DNA from: Cyanobacteria bacterium UBA11153
GTDB lineage: Bacteria; Cyanobacteriota; Cyanobacteriia; Cyanobacteriales; Coleofasciculaceae
DNA length: 18,322 nucleotides
Assembly: GCA_003511885.1 (NCBI GenBank)
Contig: DOIX01000150.1
Coordinates: 1-18,322 of the forward strand
Reading direction: 5' to 3'
The notes below the pieces were generated by a model that saw nothing but the letters and a program-made list of their open reading frames with translations, searched no databases and was not told where the DNA came from. Each line of letters starts with the position of its first letter. Position 1 is the first letter of the stretch. Below, piece after piece: positions 1 to 6,949 of the stretch. The position numbers and the translations under genes were made by a program.

Positions 1-674
1 TAAGAGATTTGAGCTTAAAATGCTGTAAAGCTCTTGTTTACTGGCTTTCAGCTTCGGCTCTTTCGTCGAACTCAGGTGAGCTTGATCGAGATGCGGAATC
101 GACCCATAGCCCATAAGTTTACAGGATAGAAGAGATTGCGATCGCTCTTAAACCCAGATCTTCCACCTCATGAGCCTCCTGGGGGACAATTATTGCTAAA
201 ACCCTTGCACAGTCTGTGTTATCGCACATAACCTTGTCAAAAAGGTGTGCCCAGGTCAGATGGAGCTACATAAAACTACATAAAACTGGCATCCTGGGGT
301 GACGATTTCCCGACTTCTTCCCAAATTCGATCCGAAACTTAGCAATTCTTTCAGGAATTCACCCAATTAGTGATGTAGATTGATACAGCCTTTGACCAAG
401 GTCACCATTCCTCAATAGTGAATCACTTATACTAACTGCTAGAGGAACAGTGCAGTTATCCTACTGCAAATAGAGGTTAGGTGTAACACCAATATTACAG
501 TAGGGACTGAGGCTGAAACTACTAGAACAGTAGATATCGATCGAACGAGCAGTGGAAACTGAAAATCGTTCTCGGTTATCAAAGTATAAGACCTGTTATA
601 TGGTCATACAGGGTGGGAATTCTAGTGAAGTAAGTGGTGACACGCCAGTCATCGTTTGTAATTAAGAGATCATT
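1..674. other. Gene-free leader region upstream of sigC
   Basis: No convincing reading frame occurs on either strand and I recognise no RNA gene. The stretch contains one HIP1 octamer (138-145), a direct decamer repeat CTACATAAAA (266-285) and two overlapping palindromes at 480-499. AT-rich hexamers resembling -10 boxes occur at 428-433 (TATACT) and 585-590 (TATAAG), but neither has a good -35 partner at normal spacing, so I do not call a promoter. The sigC ribosome binding site AAGAGAT lies at about 664-670. The length is unusual for a bacterial leader and may hold several promoters or a small RNA that cannot be recognised by eye. Confidence 0.6.
480..499. promoter_or_regulatory. Overlapping palindromes, candidate operator upstream of sigC
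   Basis: GGTGTAACACC (480-490) is a perfect palindrome. It overlaps a second inverted repeat, TGTAA-N8-TTACA (482-499). The second resembles binding sites of CRP/NtcA-family dimers, but the spacing fits neither the strict GTA-N8-TAC NtcA site nor TGTGA-N6-TCACA of SyCRP1. The sites lie about 175 bp upstream of the sigC start. Function is inferred from symmetry alone. Confidence 0.25.
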
Positions 675-1922
675 ATGCCAGCCACTCCTTTCTATGCCGA
701 TATGGAATTCGACCAAGAAATGCCTGCCTACAGCCTAGAGCTGAAGGATACAGAAGATCTGGAAAGTCCAGTGGATGATTTGGTGGACTTGGAAATCGAG
801 CAAATAGATGCTACCGATTTTGCCAAAACTACCAACCGTCGTACCACCGATTTAGTTCGGATATACCTTCAGGAAATTGGTCGGGTTCGTTTACTGAGGC
901 GAGATGAGGAAGTTTCGGAAGCCCAAAAAGTACAGCGTTATATGCGACTGTTGGACTTGCGAACCCAGTCTGCCACATCTGATGAGCCAATTATTCAGGA
1001 TTTTGTTCATCTTATTGATGTTCACGATCGCTTAGTATCTCAGTTAGGACACCGCCCGTCATTGGAACGTTGGGCTACGACTGCTGGCGTTCAAGTCTCG
1101 GCACTCAAACCTACCATGGCTGCTGGGAAACGGCGTTGGGCTGAGTTGGCCCAAATGACGGTTAAAGAATTAGACCATATTCAAGCTGATGGTATCCGAG
1201 CAAAAGAACACATGATCAAAGCTAACCTGCGCCTAGTGGTGTCGGTGGCGAAAAAGTATCAAAATCGCGGTCTGGAACTATTAGATTTAATTCAAGAAGG
1301 TACGTTAGGATTAGAACGGGCAGTTGATAAATTCGATCCGACGAAAGGTTATCGCTTTAGTACTTATGCTTATTGGTGGATTCGTCAGGGTATTACTCGT
1401 TCAATTGCTACTCAAAGCCGTACCATTCGCCTGCCCGTCCACATTACTGAAAAACTAAATAAAATCAAAAAAGCTCAACGCAAAATTTCTCAAGAAAGAG
1501 GTCGTACCGCTACCATTGAAGATATTGCTAAAGAGTTAAATATGGAAGCACCCCATGTGCGCGAAGTTTTGCTGCGAGTACCTCGTTCTGTTTCTTTAGA
1601 GATTAAGGTAGGGAAAGAAAAGGATACAGAATTAGGCGATTTGTTGGAAACTGAGGAAACTTCTCCTGAAGATATTTTAATGCGAGAAGCTCTTCATCGC
1701 GATTTGCAAAATCTTTTAGCAGATTTAACTAGTCGGGAACGGGATGTAATTTCCTTGCGGTTTGGCATGGAAGATGGTCATGCTTATTCTTTAGCAGAAA
1801 TTGGTCGCGCTTTAGATTTATCTCGGGAACGAGTTCGCCAAATTGAATCCAAAGCCCTGCAAAAGTTACGTCAACCCAAACGTCGCAATCGAGTCCGCGA
1901 TTATTTGGAAGCTTTGGGTTAA
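675..1922 (+). CDS. sigC: Group 2 RNA polymerase sigma factor SigC
   Basis: A sigma-70 family factor of 415 aa that recruits RNA polymerase core to promoters; group 2 factors are non-essential and adjust transcription to stress, nutrient or growth-phase cues. Region 1.2 is at residues 59-75 (DLVRIYLQEIGRV). Region 2 is at about 177-250, with DLIQEGTLGLERAV, the -10 recognition helix YRFSTYAYWWIRQ, and TRSIA. Region 3 follows, and the region 4.2 helix-turn-helix is at about 370-400 (SLAEIGRALDLSRERVRQIE). The N-terminus (MPATPFYAD) and the acidic stretch before region 1.2 match what I remember of cyanobacterial SigC rather than SigA (which is essential, with a different N-terminus) or SigB/D. 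The ATG is preceded by AAGAGAT at suitable spacing. A terminator follows at 1965. Assignment to SigC within group 2 is from memory of the family. Confidence 0.93.
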   Translation: MPATPFYADMEFDQEMPAYSLELKDTEDLESPVDDLVDLEIEQIDATDFAKTTNRRTTDLVRIYLQEIGRVRLLRRDEEVSEAQKVQRYMRLLDLRTQSATSDEPIIQDFVHLIDVHDRLVSQLGHRPSLERWATTAGVQVSALKPTMAAGKRRWAELAQMTVKELDHIQADGIRAKEHMIKANLRLVVSVAKKYQNRGLELLDLIQEGTLGLERAVDKFDPTKGYRFSTYAYWWIRQGITRSIATQSRTIRLPVHITEKLNKIKKAQRKISQERGRTATIEDIAKELNMEAPHVREVLLRVPRSVSLEIKVGKEKDTELGDLLETEETSPEDILMREALHRDLQNLLADLTSRERDVISLRFGMEDGHAYSLAEIGRALDLSRERVRQIESKALQKLRQPKRRNRVRDYLEALG

Positions 1923-1964
1923 TTTCTTAAATATTCCTTCTGGTAATTGAGTTTGTCTGGCATT

Positions 1965-2004
1965 TTCCCCCTTTTATATTCATGGATATGAGGGGGAATT
2001 TTTA
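1965..2004 (+). terminator. Rho-independent terminator of sigC
   Basis: TTCCCCCT (1965-1972) pairs with AGGGGGAA (1991-1998), and the loop has further AT pairing potential. The stem is followed by TTTTT. It lies 43 nt after the sigC stop. The reverse strand has no U-tract, so it probably serves sigC only. Confidence 0.85.
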
Positions 2005-2005
2005 T

Positions 2006-2049
2006 GGCTAATTGCTAATGGCAAATTGCTAATGGCTAATTGCTAATGG
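2006..2049. repeat. 14-bp tandem repeat, three copies
   Basis: Three head-to-tail units of GGCTAATTGCTAAT lie at 2006-2019, 2020-2033 and 2034-2047. The middle unit differs by one base (GGCAAATTGCTAAT). They lie between the sigC terminator and the convergent flavoprotein gene. Microrepeats of this kind are frequent in cyanobacterial spacers. Confidence 0.8.
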
Positions 2050-2073
2050 TTGAGGAAAAAACAGCTTTCTGCT

Positions 2074-2101
2074 CTAGCCCCTAGCCCCTAGCCCCTAGTC
2101 C
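2074..2101. repeat. Heptamer tandem repeat CTAGCCC
   Basis: Three exact CTAGCCC units plus a fourth variant, CTAGTCC, occupy 2074-2101. This is like the short tandemly repeated heptamers of cyanobacteria. The repeat overlaps the last codons of the minus-strand flavoprotein gene and supplies its TAG stop (2095-2097). Related tracts occur near sufB at 12324-12340 and 12390-12406. Confidence 0.8.
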
Positions 2102-3261
2102 CTCGCTATACATAACAACTTCAAAGTTGCTGCCATCACATCAGTAGTTTGCCCTGCCACAGTAAACATTAATGCCTCGCGAGATACTCGCTGTGCTGGA
2201 TGATATTGATAGTTAGCTGCACCACTGGAAACGGTTACTGCTGCATTAGCACAGCGTTGTGCCAAGTTAATTGCCCAGGATCTCAATTTTAATCGTTCTT
2301 CCCAAGATCGCAATTCTGGAGATAAAGCATGGATGGTATCGGATTCGCAGCGATTTAATTCAGCCTGAAGGCAGTCAAAGGCTGAATTAATAAAATTTAG
2401 TTGTTTCTGTTTAGCGGCGGATTTTATTATATCTAATCCAGCCCTGGCACACCCAAGGGCGAGAAAACTATGATTGAGGATATTTTTTTTGTCGTTTTCA
2501 TGAATTGAGCCTGCTTTTCTGATGCCAATAACTTGCGATTCTGGTAGGAAATAATTTGTGAGCGTTGCTGTGACTGTGTTAGTTGATGCCATGGCTGCTA
2601 ATTCCATGGGTTGGCTAAATTTGATTTGGGTAATTTGGGGAGATGGCGCTGAAGCGCTTACTACTAACGTTTTTGTTTGGGAAGATGGCGCTGAAGCGCT
2701 TACTACTAACGATGATGTTTGGGTGAAGGGGATGATGCCGTAAATTTCTTTGCTATCTGGTAGTGTTGCGCCAATAATAAAGTCTTGAAAGAATCCATAA
2801 CCTGTTACCCAAGGTATTGTACCAATTAGTTGATACCCGCCAGATATGGGAATAGCTTTGAGTAGCGGATTTCCTCTGCGTCGCAGTTGGGAAAATCCTA
2901 CTCCTACTAAAATTTTCCCGTTTCCCATATAGGGTAGATATTTCTCTTTTAAGTATTCATTTTCACTATTAATTATGAATCCGGCGGCACTTTGGTGTTG
3001 AGTTTGGAGAAAGGCTAATGCACCAGAGTATCTGGCTACGAGTGTTTGGAATTGACGATAAGTTAATTCGCTAACTTCAGCACCTCCCCAAATTTTAGGA
3101 AGTTGTAGCGCTAGCAAATTGTAGTCGCACATTCCTTTTATAGCCTCTTGTAATGCTTCTGGATTGGTATCAATTTCTGAGGCTACAGGGGCGACGAATT
3201 CCCTGAGATACGATCCGGTGATGTCTAAGATACTATCTGATTGTTGAAAATTAAGCTCCAT
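2095..3261 (-). CDS. Acyl-CoA dehydrogenase-fold flavoprotein with in-frame repeat insertion
   Basis: The encoded protein has 388 aa. It has the three-part acyl-CoA dehydrogenase layout: an N-terminal helical domain, a middle beta domain (VGVGFSQLRRRG, then GYQLIGTIPWVTGYG) and a C-terminal helical domain ending in PAQRVSREALMFTVAGQTTD. At the place where dehydrogenases usually carry the catalytic Glu (R-D-A-...-Y-E-G-T) this protein reads FTVAGQTTD, so that Glu is absent. It may be a flavin-dependent monooxygenase-type member or have another role. A 42-bp tandem duplication containing a REP-like palindrome (2641-2724) adds two copies of LVVSASAPS to the middle domain without breaking the frame. 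I prefer the ATG at 3261 because the longer frame starts with TTG at 3303 directly after two TGA codons. The 3' end runs into a heptamer repeat. Confidence 0.82.
   Translation of the reverse strand: MELNFQQSDSILDITGSYLREFVAPVASEIDTNPEALQEAIKGMCDYNLLALQLPKIWGGAEVSELTYRQFQTLVARYSGALAFLQTQHQSAAGFIINSENEYLKEKYLPYMGNGKILVGVGFSQLRRRGNPLLKAIPISGGYQLIGTIPWVTGYGFFQDFIIGATLPDSKEIYGIIPFTQTSSLVVSASAPSSQTKTLVVSASAPSPQITQIKFSQPMELAAMASTNTVTATLTNYFLPESQVIGIRKAGSIHENDKKNILNHSFLALGCARAGLDIIKSAAKQKQLNFINSAFDCLQAELNRCESDTIHALSPELRSWEERLKLRSWAINLAQRCANAAVTVSSGAANYQYHPAQRVSREALMFTVAGQTTDVMAATLKLLCIARD
2641..2724. repeat. 42-bp tandem duplication carrying two REP-like palindromes inside a CDS
   Basis: Two units start at 2641 and 2683. 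Each holds the 20-mer GGCGCTGAAGCGCTTACTAC (2645-2664 and 2687-2706), which is the reverse complement of a GTAGTAAGCGC-type REP. After the shared core the units differ by a few bases (TTTTT versus ATGAT) before a common GTTTGGG. Because 42 is a multiple of three, the minus-strand reading frame stays open and gives LVVSASAPS twice. Confidence 0.9.
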
Positions 3262-3367
3262 TTCATCGCTACCGGAAACAAGTCTCACGAATTTACCTGG
3301 CAAATATCATCATTTTACATCGATAACTTTAAAACTAAAATGAATTACGCCAAATCTCTATCTGTAG

Positions 3368-3393
3368 GGTGCGTTATGGGAAGATAACGCACC
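3368..3393. repeat. Stem-loop with perfect 9-bp arms
   Basis: GGTGCGTTA (3368-3376) and TAACGCACC (3385-3393) enclose an 8-nt loop. No U-tract follows on either strand. It resembles the dispersed GGTGCGTTA palindromes of cyanobacterial genomes more than a terminator. It lies between the flavoprotein start and the end of the secreted-protein gene. A second small palindrome (GCCTGCCGCAGGC) lies just beyond, near 3418-3430. Confidence 0.6.
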
Positions 3394-3471
3394 ATTTCGA
3401 CTAATTGCGATAGGGAAGCCTGCCGCAGGCAATCGCAAAGCGCTGTTGCCTGCAGTTTGCAAAACTTCACA

Positions 3472-3951
3472 TTAAGGTCCCCCAAGCAGTCGATCCGATT
3501 CCCGTGTCAGCAATTGATTGCATATCGTCCGATTATTTTGATATATTTCTAAGCGAATAGTGTTCTCATCTGAATAGCGAAAAGTGACAATATATGTCAT
3601 ATTTTTCTCTTCATCAGTGAATCGGTATTGGGGTCTGTTCGTCGTACCGATAACATCGAAACCTGTAAGATTAATACTAGTACCATCTTGCTTATTTTTC
3701 ACATAGAGGATATAATAACCAGGTTCCCATGCCCCAAAAGAAGCCTGCCAATTAGAGTTAGCAAAAGTTCCGACAATCGAAAAATTACCCACAGTTGTCG
3801 GACAGTTGTTAGTCTCGTCGTCAGTTTGTCCGCTAGTATCTAAAGAGGCTTGACAGGGTTGGTTTGATTTTTGTGCTGCTGTGACAAAGGATAGAGAGAA
3901 AGCAAGGGGTAAACTGCAAAGAGTTGCTAATGCTATAGATTTGAGTTTCAT
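3472..3951 (-). CDS. Small secreted hypothetical protein
   Basis: The protein has 159 aa and begins with a classical Sec signal peptide: a basic start (MKLK), a hydrophobic core to about residue 24, and a likely signal peptidase I site near FVTA-A. The mature part is polar and rich in Asn, Thr and Tyr, with pattern NFSIVGTFANSNWQASFGAW and YYILYVKNKQDGTSINLTGF. This suggests a small beta-rich extracytoplasmic domain, with three cysteines (CQAS, NNCPT, ICNQL). I do not recognise the family. The ATG at 3951 has GAGGT about 12 nt upstream, supporting this start. It stands alone, with spacers on both sides. Confidence 0.75.
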   Translation of the reverse strand: MKLKSIALATLCSLPLAFSLSFVTAAQKSNQPCQASLDTSGQTDDETNNCPTTVGNFSIVGTFANSNWQASFGAWEPGYYILYVKNKQDGTSINLTGFDVIGTTNRPQYRFTDEEKNMTYIVTFRYSDENTIRLEIYQNNRTICNQLLTRESDRLLGGP

Positions 3952-4057
3952 GACTGGTTTTACCTCAATTACCGATAGTTTTACTCATGCCAAACACCCT
4001 CATCAGGAAAACACGGCTATATAGACTAGAAATATTTATTAAGCTGCTACTAATTTA

Positions 4058-4595
4058 TTACGCTGCTACTAAGAAATTCTCTGTTTCCGAAGAAAGCAAT
4101 AAGTCAAGTTTGCCAGATTCGGCAAATGTTCTAGCTGCTAAGAGACAATGAAGCAAATCAATGCACATTTTAGCATGATAAATTCCTTCTTGCCCGCCAA
4201 CTATCAGCGTTTCTGTTTGAGGAGGTTTTGATAAATCCACTAAATTATGGAATTTAAGATTATCACAGGTTACTGAGACAATATATTTTCCTCCATTGCC
4301 ACCGCCAATAGTGATGTAAGTTTCATCATCTTCTCCTAATATTACTAAGGTTTTGGTATTATAGCAGTGGACAGTTGATAGTGGACAGTTGACAGTTATT
4401 TGATGTAGATCAAACCGTTTACTCAGGAAGGCTTCTCGGCTCTATTCATGACGTTATTGATGTATTAACCAATGTGGCGGTTGCTATACCATCTAACTCG
4501 CGGATGGCAGATTCGATTTGATTTCAATCTGGATTTGCGATTAAGTAGGTTTCGTTTTTGTTGCTAGTATATTTTTCTATATATAGATGTGACAC
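4058..4595 (-). pseudogene. Decayed Imm1-like immunity gene
   Basis: The 3' part (4354 down to 4058) encodes about 98 aa with the pattern DDETYITIGGGNGGKYIVSVT, NLVD, LIVGGQEGIYHAKMC and AARTFAESGKLD. This pattern fits my memory of Imm1-type immunity proteins found beside polymorphic toxins. No ATG, GTG or TTG opens this segment at a sensible place; a short frame begins only at GTG 4240, inside the domain. Upstream in another frame (4595 to about 4488) is NETYLIANPD-stop-NQIESAIRELDG. It looks like the missing N-terminus, with TGA (4524-4526) where TGG (Trp) would be expected. Between the two parts about 130 bp of unrelated sequence includes a small repeat (4366-4396). I therefore read it as one gene with a nonsense mutation, an insertion and a frame change. 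The two parts sum to about 134 aa, a plausible full length. The family name is from memory and needs a profile search. Confidence 0.6.
4366..4396. repeat. Short direct repeat AGTGGACAGTTGA
   Basis: AGTGGACAGTTGA occurs at 4366-4378 and again at 4379-4391 (period 13), followed by CAGTT. It lies exactly in the interrupting segment of the Imm1-like remnant, so it marks or caused the disruption. Confidence 0.7.
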
Positions 4596-4604
4596 AAAAT
4601 TTTC

Positions 4605-5333
4605 TTAAATATCACTACACCATTTGATCAATTTTTCTGCTAAAGCGGTTATTCGCCAATAATAATATACTTTGCCGCCAGAATTACCCATAGATCCAGT
4701 ACCATGAGGAATATCATCGGGAGTTCCAGATGGTTGGGTATCAAACTCACGATAGGGTTCTTTCACCAGACTAAGTTGATGTAATGCTTGACAGGTAACC
4801 AGAGTATCTTCTTTATTCCATTCCAGTTTATATGATATATGTGATGTAGTAGCACCTTCATATTTACTTTCATATTTACTTTTATCATGTTTGATTTCGT
4901 ACAATAACTGAAGTATCGCCATTTCTTCATCTGACATTTGAGAAATAATCCTAAGCAGAATAGATTTACCAGTGAACTTACTTTTTGGTATTGTTACAGA
5001 GTTAACTATGGCTTTGGCAAGAGCTTGGCGTTTTAGTTCAGAAGATGATTTCATTGCGACTTCAACTATTTCTAGCATCAGTGACTTAAACTCGTCTGAT
5101 TCAATCGCATCTCTGTCAATCTTTTCATCAAGCTTTTCTCCAATTATTCTAAACTCATTTTCGACCATCTTTTGAAATTTTACCTGATTCTCTTGTAGCC
5201 ATGCAAATTGTCCAAAGCTAATCATACCTCCCACAGCAGATAATCCAGGAATTGCGGAAGCAATTGCACCTGCACCAGCCAATATTAGGTCTGCTGCACT
5301 TTTAAAATTTTGTTCTTCTTTGTCTTCTTTCAT
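4605..5333 (-). CDS. Hypothetical protein, glycine-rich hydrophobic N-terminus plus helical body
   Basis: The protein has 242 aa and I do not recognise the family. Residues about 13-45 (LILAGAGAIASAIPGLSAVG onward) form a Gly/Ala-rich hydrophobic segment that could insert in or associate with a membrane. A charged helical stretch follows (ENEFRIIGEKLDEKIDRDAI). A middle part (LLRIISQMSDEEMAILQLLY) and a C-terminus (YYWRITALAEKLIKWC) together look like a winged-helix arrangement. The N-terminal 12 residues are very charged (MKEDKEEQ). The stop is only 9 nt before the GTG that could start the Imm1-like remnant, so the two were probably co-transcribed. The pairing invites a toxin/immunity reading, but no toxin motif is visible. 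AT-rich codon use is similar to the neighbours. Confidence 0.7.
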   Translation of the reverse strand: MKEDKEEQNFKSAADLILAGAGAIASAIPGLSAVGGMISFGQFAWLQENQVKFQKMVENEFRIIGEKLDEKIDRDAIESDEFKSLMLEIVEVAMKSSSELKRQALAKAIVNSVTIPKSKFTGKSILLRIISQMSDEEMAILQLLYEIKHDKSKYESKYEGATTSHISYKLEWNKEDTLVTCQALHQLSLVKEPYREFDTQPSGTPDDIPHGTGSMGNSGGKVYYYWRITALAEKLIKWCSDI

Positions 5334-5388
5334 TGATTTTGATCTGGATAATCAAGATTTAATTCCATCAAATTGAGCTGTCAATCTA

Positions 5389-5448
5389 AATATGTGGGAT
5401 TTAATACATAGCATTAACAAGTAGACTGGGCAATCCCCACCCCACATA
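5389..5448. repeat. Imperfect inverted repeat with GTGGG arms
   Basis: TATGTGGGATT near 5390-5400 is complementary to AATCCCC...CCCACATA near 5430-5448, with extra bases in the second arm. It lies between the 242-aa gene and the end of the methyltransferase gene and might act as a weak terminator for the latter. There is no clear U-tract. Confidence 0.4.
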
Positions 5449-5472
5449 AATACTTTCCCCTCCCCTTCTAAT

Positions 5473-6078
5473 TCAAATTTTCTCCAACACACAAAATAGC
5501 GCTTTCGGAAATACCTCCATCGTCCCTTGATACACCGTATCCTCAACCGAAGATAACTGAAATTCACCCGCAAAAATTTCCCCAATCTCTTGTGGAGTAA
5601 ATCGATAAGGACCATCTGGGCGAGTTTCCAAATGACTAAAGCATTTCAGGAGAAGATAACCTTTGGGCTGGACTAAATTACTGACATTGCGAACATAATC
5701 TTGTCTTTGTTCCTCATGAAAGACGTGAAAACAACCGCGATCGAATACAATATCAAAGGTTTCTTCTAACTTACTATTGAGGATATCATCCTGTCTGAAG
5801 TCAATATCTAATCCCAATTCTTGGGCGATGCCTTTTGCCCGACTAATCGCAGCATCGGAAATATCTGTGCCTGTGACTGTAAAGCCAAGTTTAGCTAAGG
5901 CTATTGCTTGGGTAGCGGGACCTGTTCCCAAATCTAATGCTTTTCCTTCCTTAAGGTTTAGCTTGGTTAAGGCTTTGTCTAAATCCGCATCGATATCCGG
6001 ATTAAACCAAGCCATGGTTTCTGCTTCTTTTTCCTGATATATTTGTTTCCAGTCTGGTAACTCACGTCGTTGACTCAT
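5473..6078 (-). CDS. Class I SAM-dependent methyltransferase
   Basis: The protein has 201 aa and is a soluble Rossmann-fold methyltransferase. Motif I is LDLGTGPAT (48-56), the acidic motif II loop is TDIS (71-74), a motif III-like RQDDI is at 95-99, and DIVFDRGCFHVF at 109-120 corresponds to motif IV. The length and the RGCFH segment resemble the TehB / thiopurine methyltransferase-like group, but the substrate cannot be read from the sequence. The ATG (6078-6076) shares its A with the TAA stop of the upstream Uma2 gene, so the two genes are translationally coupled. Confidence 0.88.
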   Translation of the reverse strand: MSQRRELPDWKQIYQEKEAETMAWFNPDIDADLDKALTKLNLKEGKALDLGTGPATQAIALAKLGFTVTGTDISDAAISRAKGIAQELGLDIDFRQDDILNSKLEETFDIVFDRGCFHVFHEEQRQDYVRNVSNLVQPKGYLLLKCFSHLETRPDGPYRFTPQEIGEIFAGEFQLSSVEDTVYQGTMEVFPKALFCVLEKI

Positions 6079-6731
6079 TAGTCTTTATCTCCAGTATTTT
6101 CCACTATTTTATCTCTAATCCAAGCCCGAAATGATTTTACTAGTGCAATTTCTCCCATAGTTTTCCGTTGTTCAATAAATCGGCTGATTTCCCTTACCGA
6201 TACTAGGGGAAAAGCTAGACTAAACTCACGCTCAATATATTCTCCATCTACTAGCTGATAAAATTTCAAAACTCGCCCATTATATCGCCAAATTTCCGGT
6301 ACACCCAAGGCTGCGTAAATTTCCGATTTATTCAATGAACTACTGGTAATATCAATTTCAATCGCTAAATCGGGTGGCGGATCAATTTTCAGATCTAATT
6401 CTTGCTTATCTCTGACTATTGGTTCTGTTTGAATATAGTAACAATTATCTGGTTCTATTCCTCGTTTAACCGATTGGCGTTTTAGAGTCATGGAACCAGC
6501 ACTTTTAATTCCAATATCTAATTCTTCAGCTAGAGCAAAAATCAAACGATCGAACTGAATCTTCGGATTTTCGTGTTCGTAAAGAGGAGTCATAATTTCT
6601 AAAGTGCCGCAATCATAAGCAAATCGGAAACCTCTATTTTCACCTGTCTCTTGTAGTAAAATTTCAAAGGTTTCCCAACTAATGTTTTGCAGTACTGTTC
6701 TTTGTTCCGCTAGGGTTGAGATTGTCATCAT
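6078..6731 (-). CDS. Uma2 family (DUF820) putative endonuclease
   Basis: The protein has 217 aa with the PD-(D/E)XK-like Uma2 core that is abundant in cyanobacteria. PPPDLAIEIDITSSS carries the metal-binding acidic residues, KSEIYAALGVPEIWRYNG follows, and the N-terminal half has ISWETFEILLQE and LEIMTPLYEHE. The biological role of these proteins is mostly unknown. The frame stays open to 6878, but the extra 49 residues are translated from a dispersed GCAGAGG-type repeat. I chose the ATG at 6731 (MMTIS), which has GATAGAGA just upstream; ATG 6728 is an alternative. It overlaps the methyltransferase start by one base. Confidence 0.85.
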   Translation of the reverse strand: MMTISTLAEQRTVLQNISWETFEILLQETGENRGFRFAYDCGTLEIMTPLYEHENPKIQFDRLIFALAEELDIGIKSAGSMTLKRQSVKRGIEPDNCYYIQTEPIVRDKQELDLKIDPPPDLAIEIDITSSSLNKSEIYAALGVPEIWRYNGRVLKFYQLVDGEYIEREFSLAFPLVSVREISRFIEQRKTMGEIALVKSFRAWIRDKIVENTGDKD

Positions 6732-6837
6732 TTCTCTATCTCTTGGATTTGTCCCAACTTGAGTGCTAGGCGCTATTTTCCCAAACAGGAGTGTAAACAA
6801 TATCCACTCCACTTTTACCCGATCGCATTCTACCACC

Positions 6838-6880
6838 TCTGTGCTAACCTCTGCATACCTCTGGGTAAAAAAACACACCC
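6838..6880. repeat. Dispersed CCTCTGcGTACCTCTGcGTT-type repeat, single copy
   Basis: The stretch CTCTGTGCTAACCTCTGCATACCTCTGGG is a diverged copy of the repeat found in the sufB-sufC and sufD-sufS spacers. It lies upstream of the Uma2 start and explains the spurious N-terminal extension of that reading frame. Confidence 0.6.
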
Positions 6881-6949
6881 CAATAATTAGGACAGCTTGT
6901 CAGGAAAAACATATCCTCAATTAGCCAAAATTTCTTCCCAAACTCACCC

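Noticed and set aside
1..674. tRNA or known small RNA in the leader
   Set aside because: No cloverleaf or conserved T-loop sequence could be found by eye, so nothing is called.
2006..2101. Possible CRISPR array
   Set aside because: The units are 14-bp and 7-bp tandem repeats without unique spacers of constant length, and no cas genes are present.
5352..5615. 87-aa minus-strand frame overlapping the methyltransferase 3' end
   Set aside because: It overlaps the methyltransferase in another frame, is Arg/Cys/Trp-rich and has no start context; judged a shadow.
6732..6878. N-terminal extension of the Uma2 frame (start at 6878)
   Set aside because: The extra 49 residues are translated from a dispersed GCAGAGG-type repeat, while MMTIS at 6731 has a ribosome binding site and begins the family domain.
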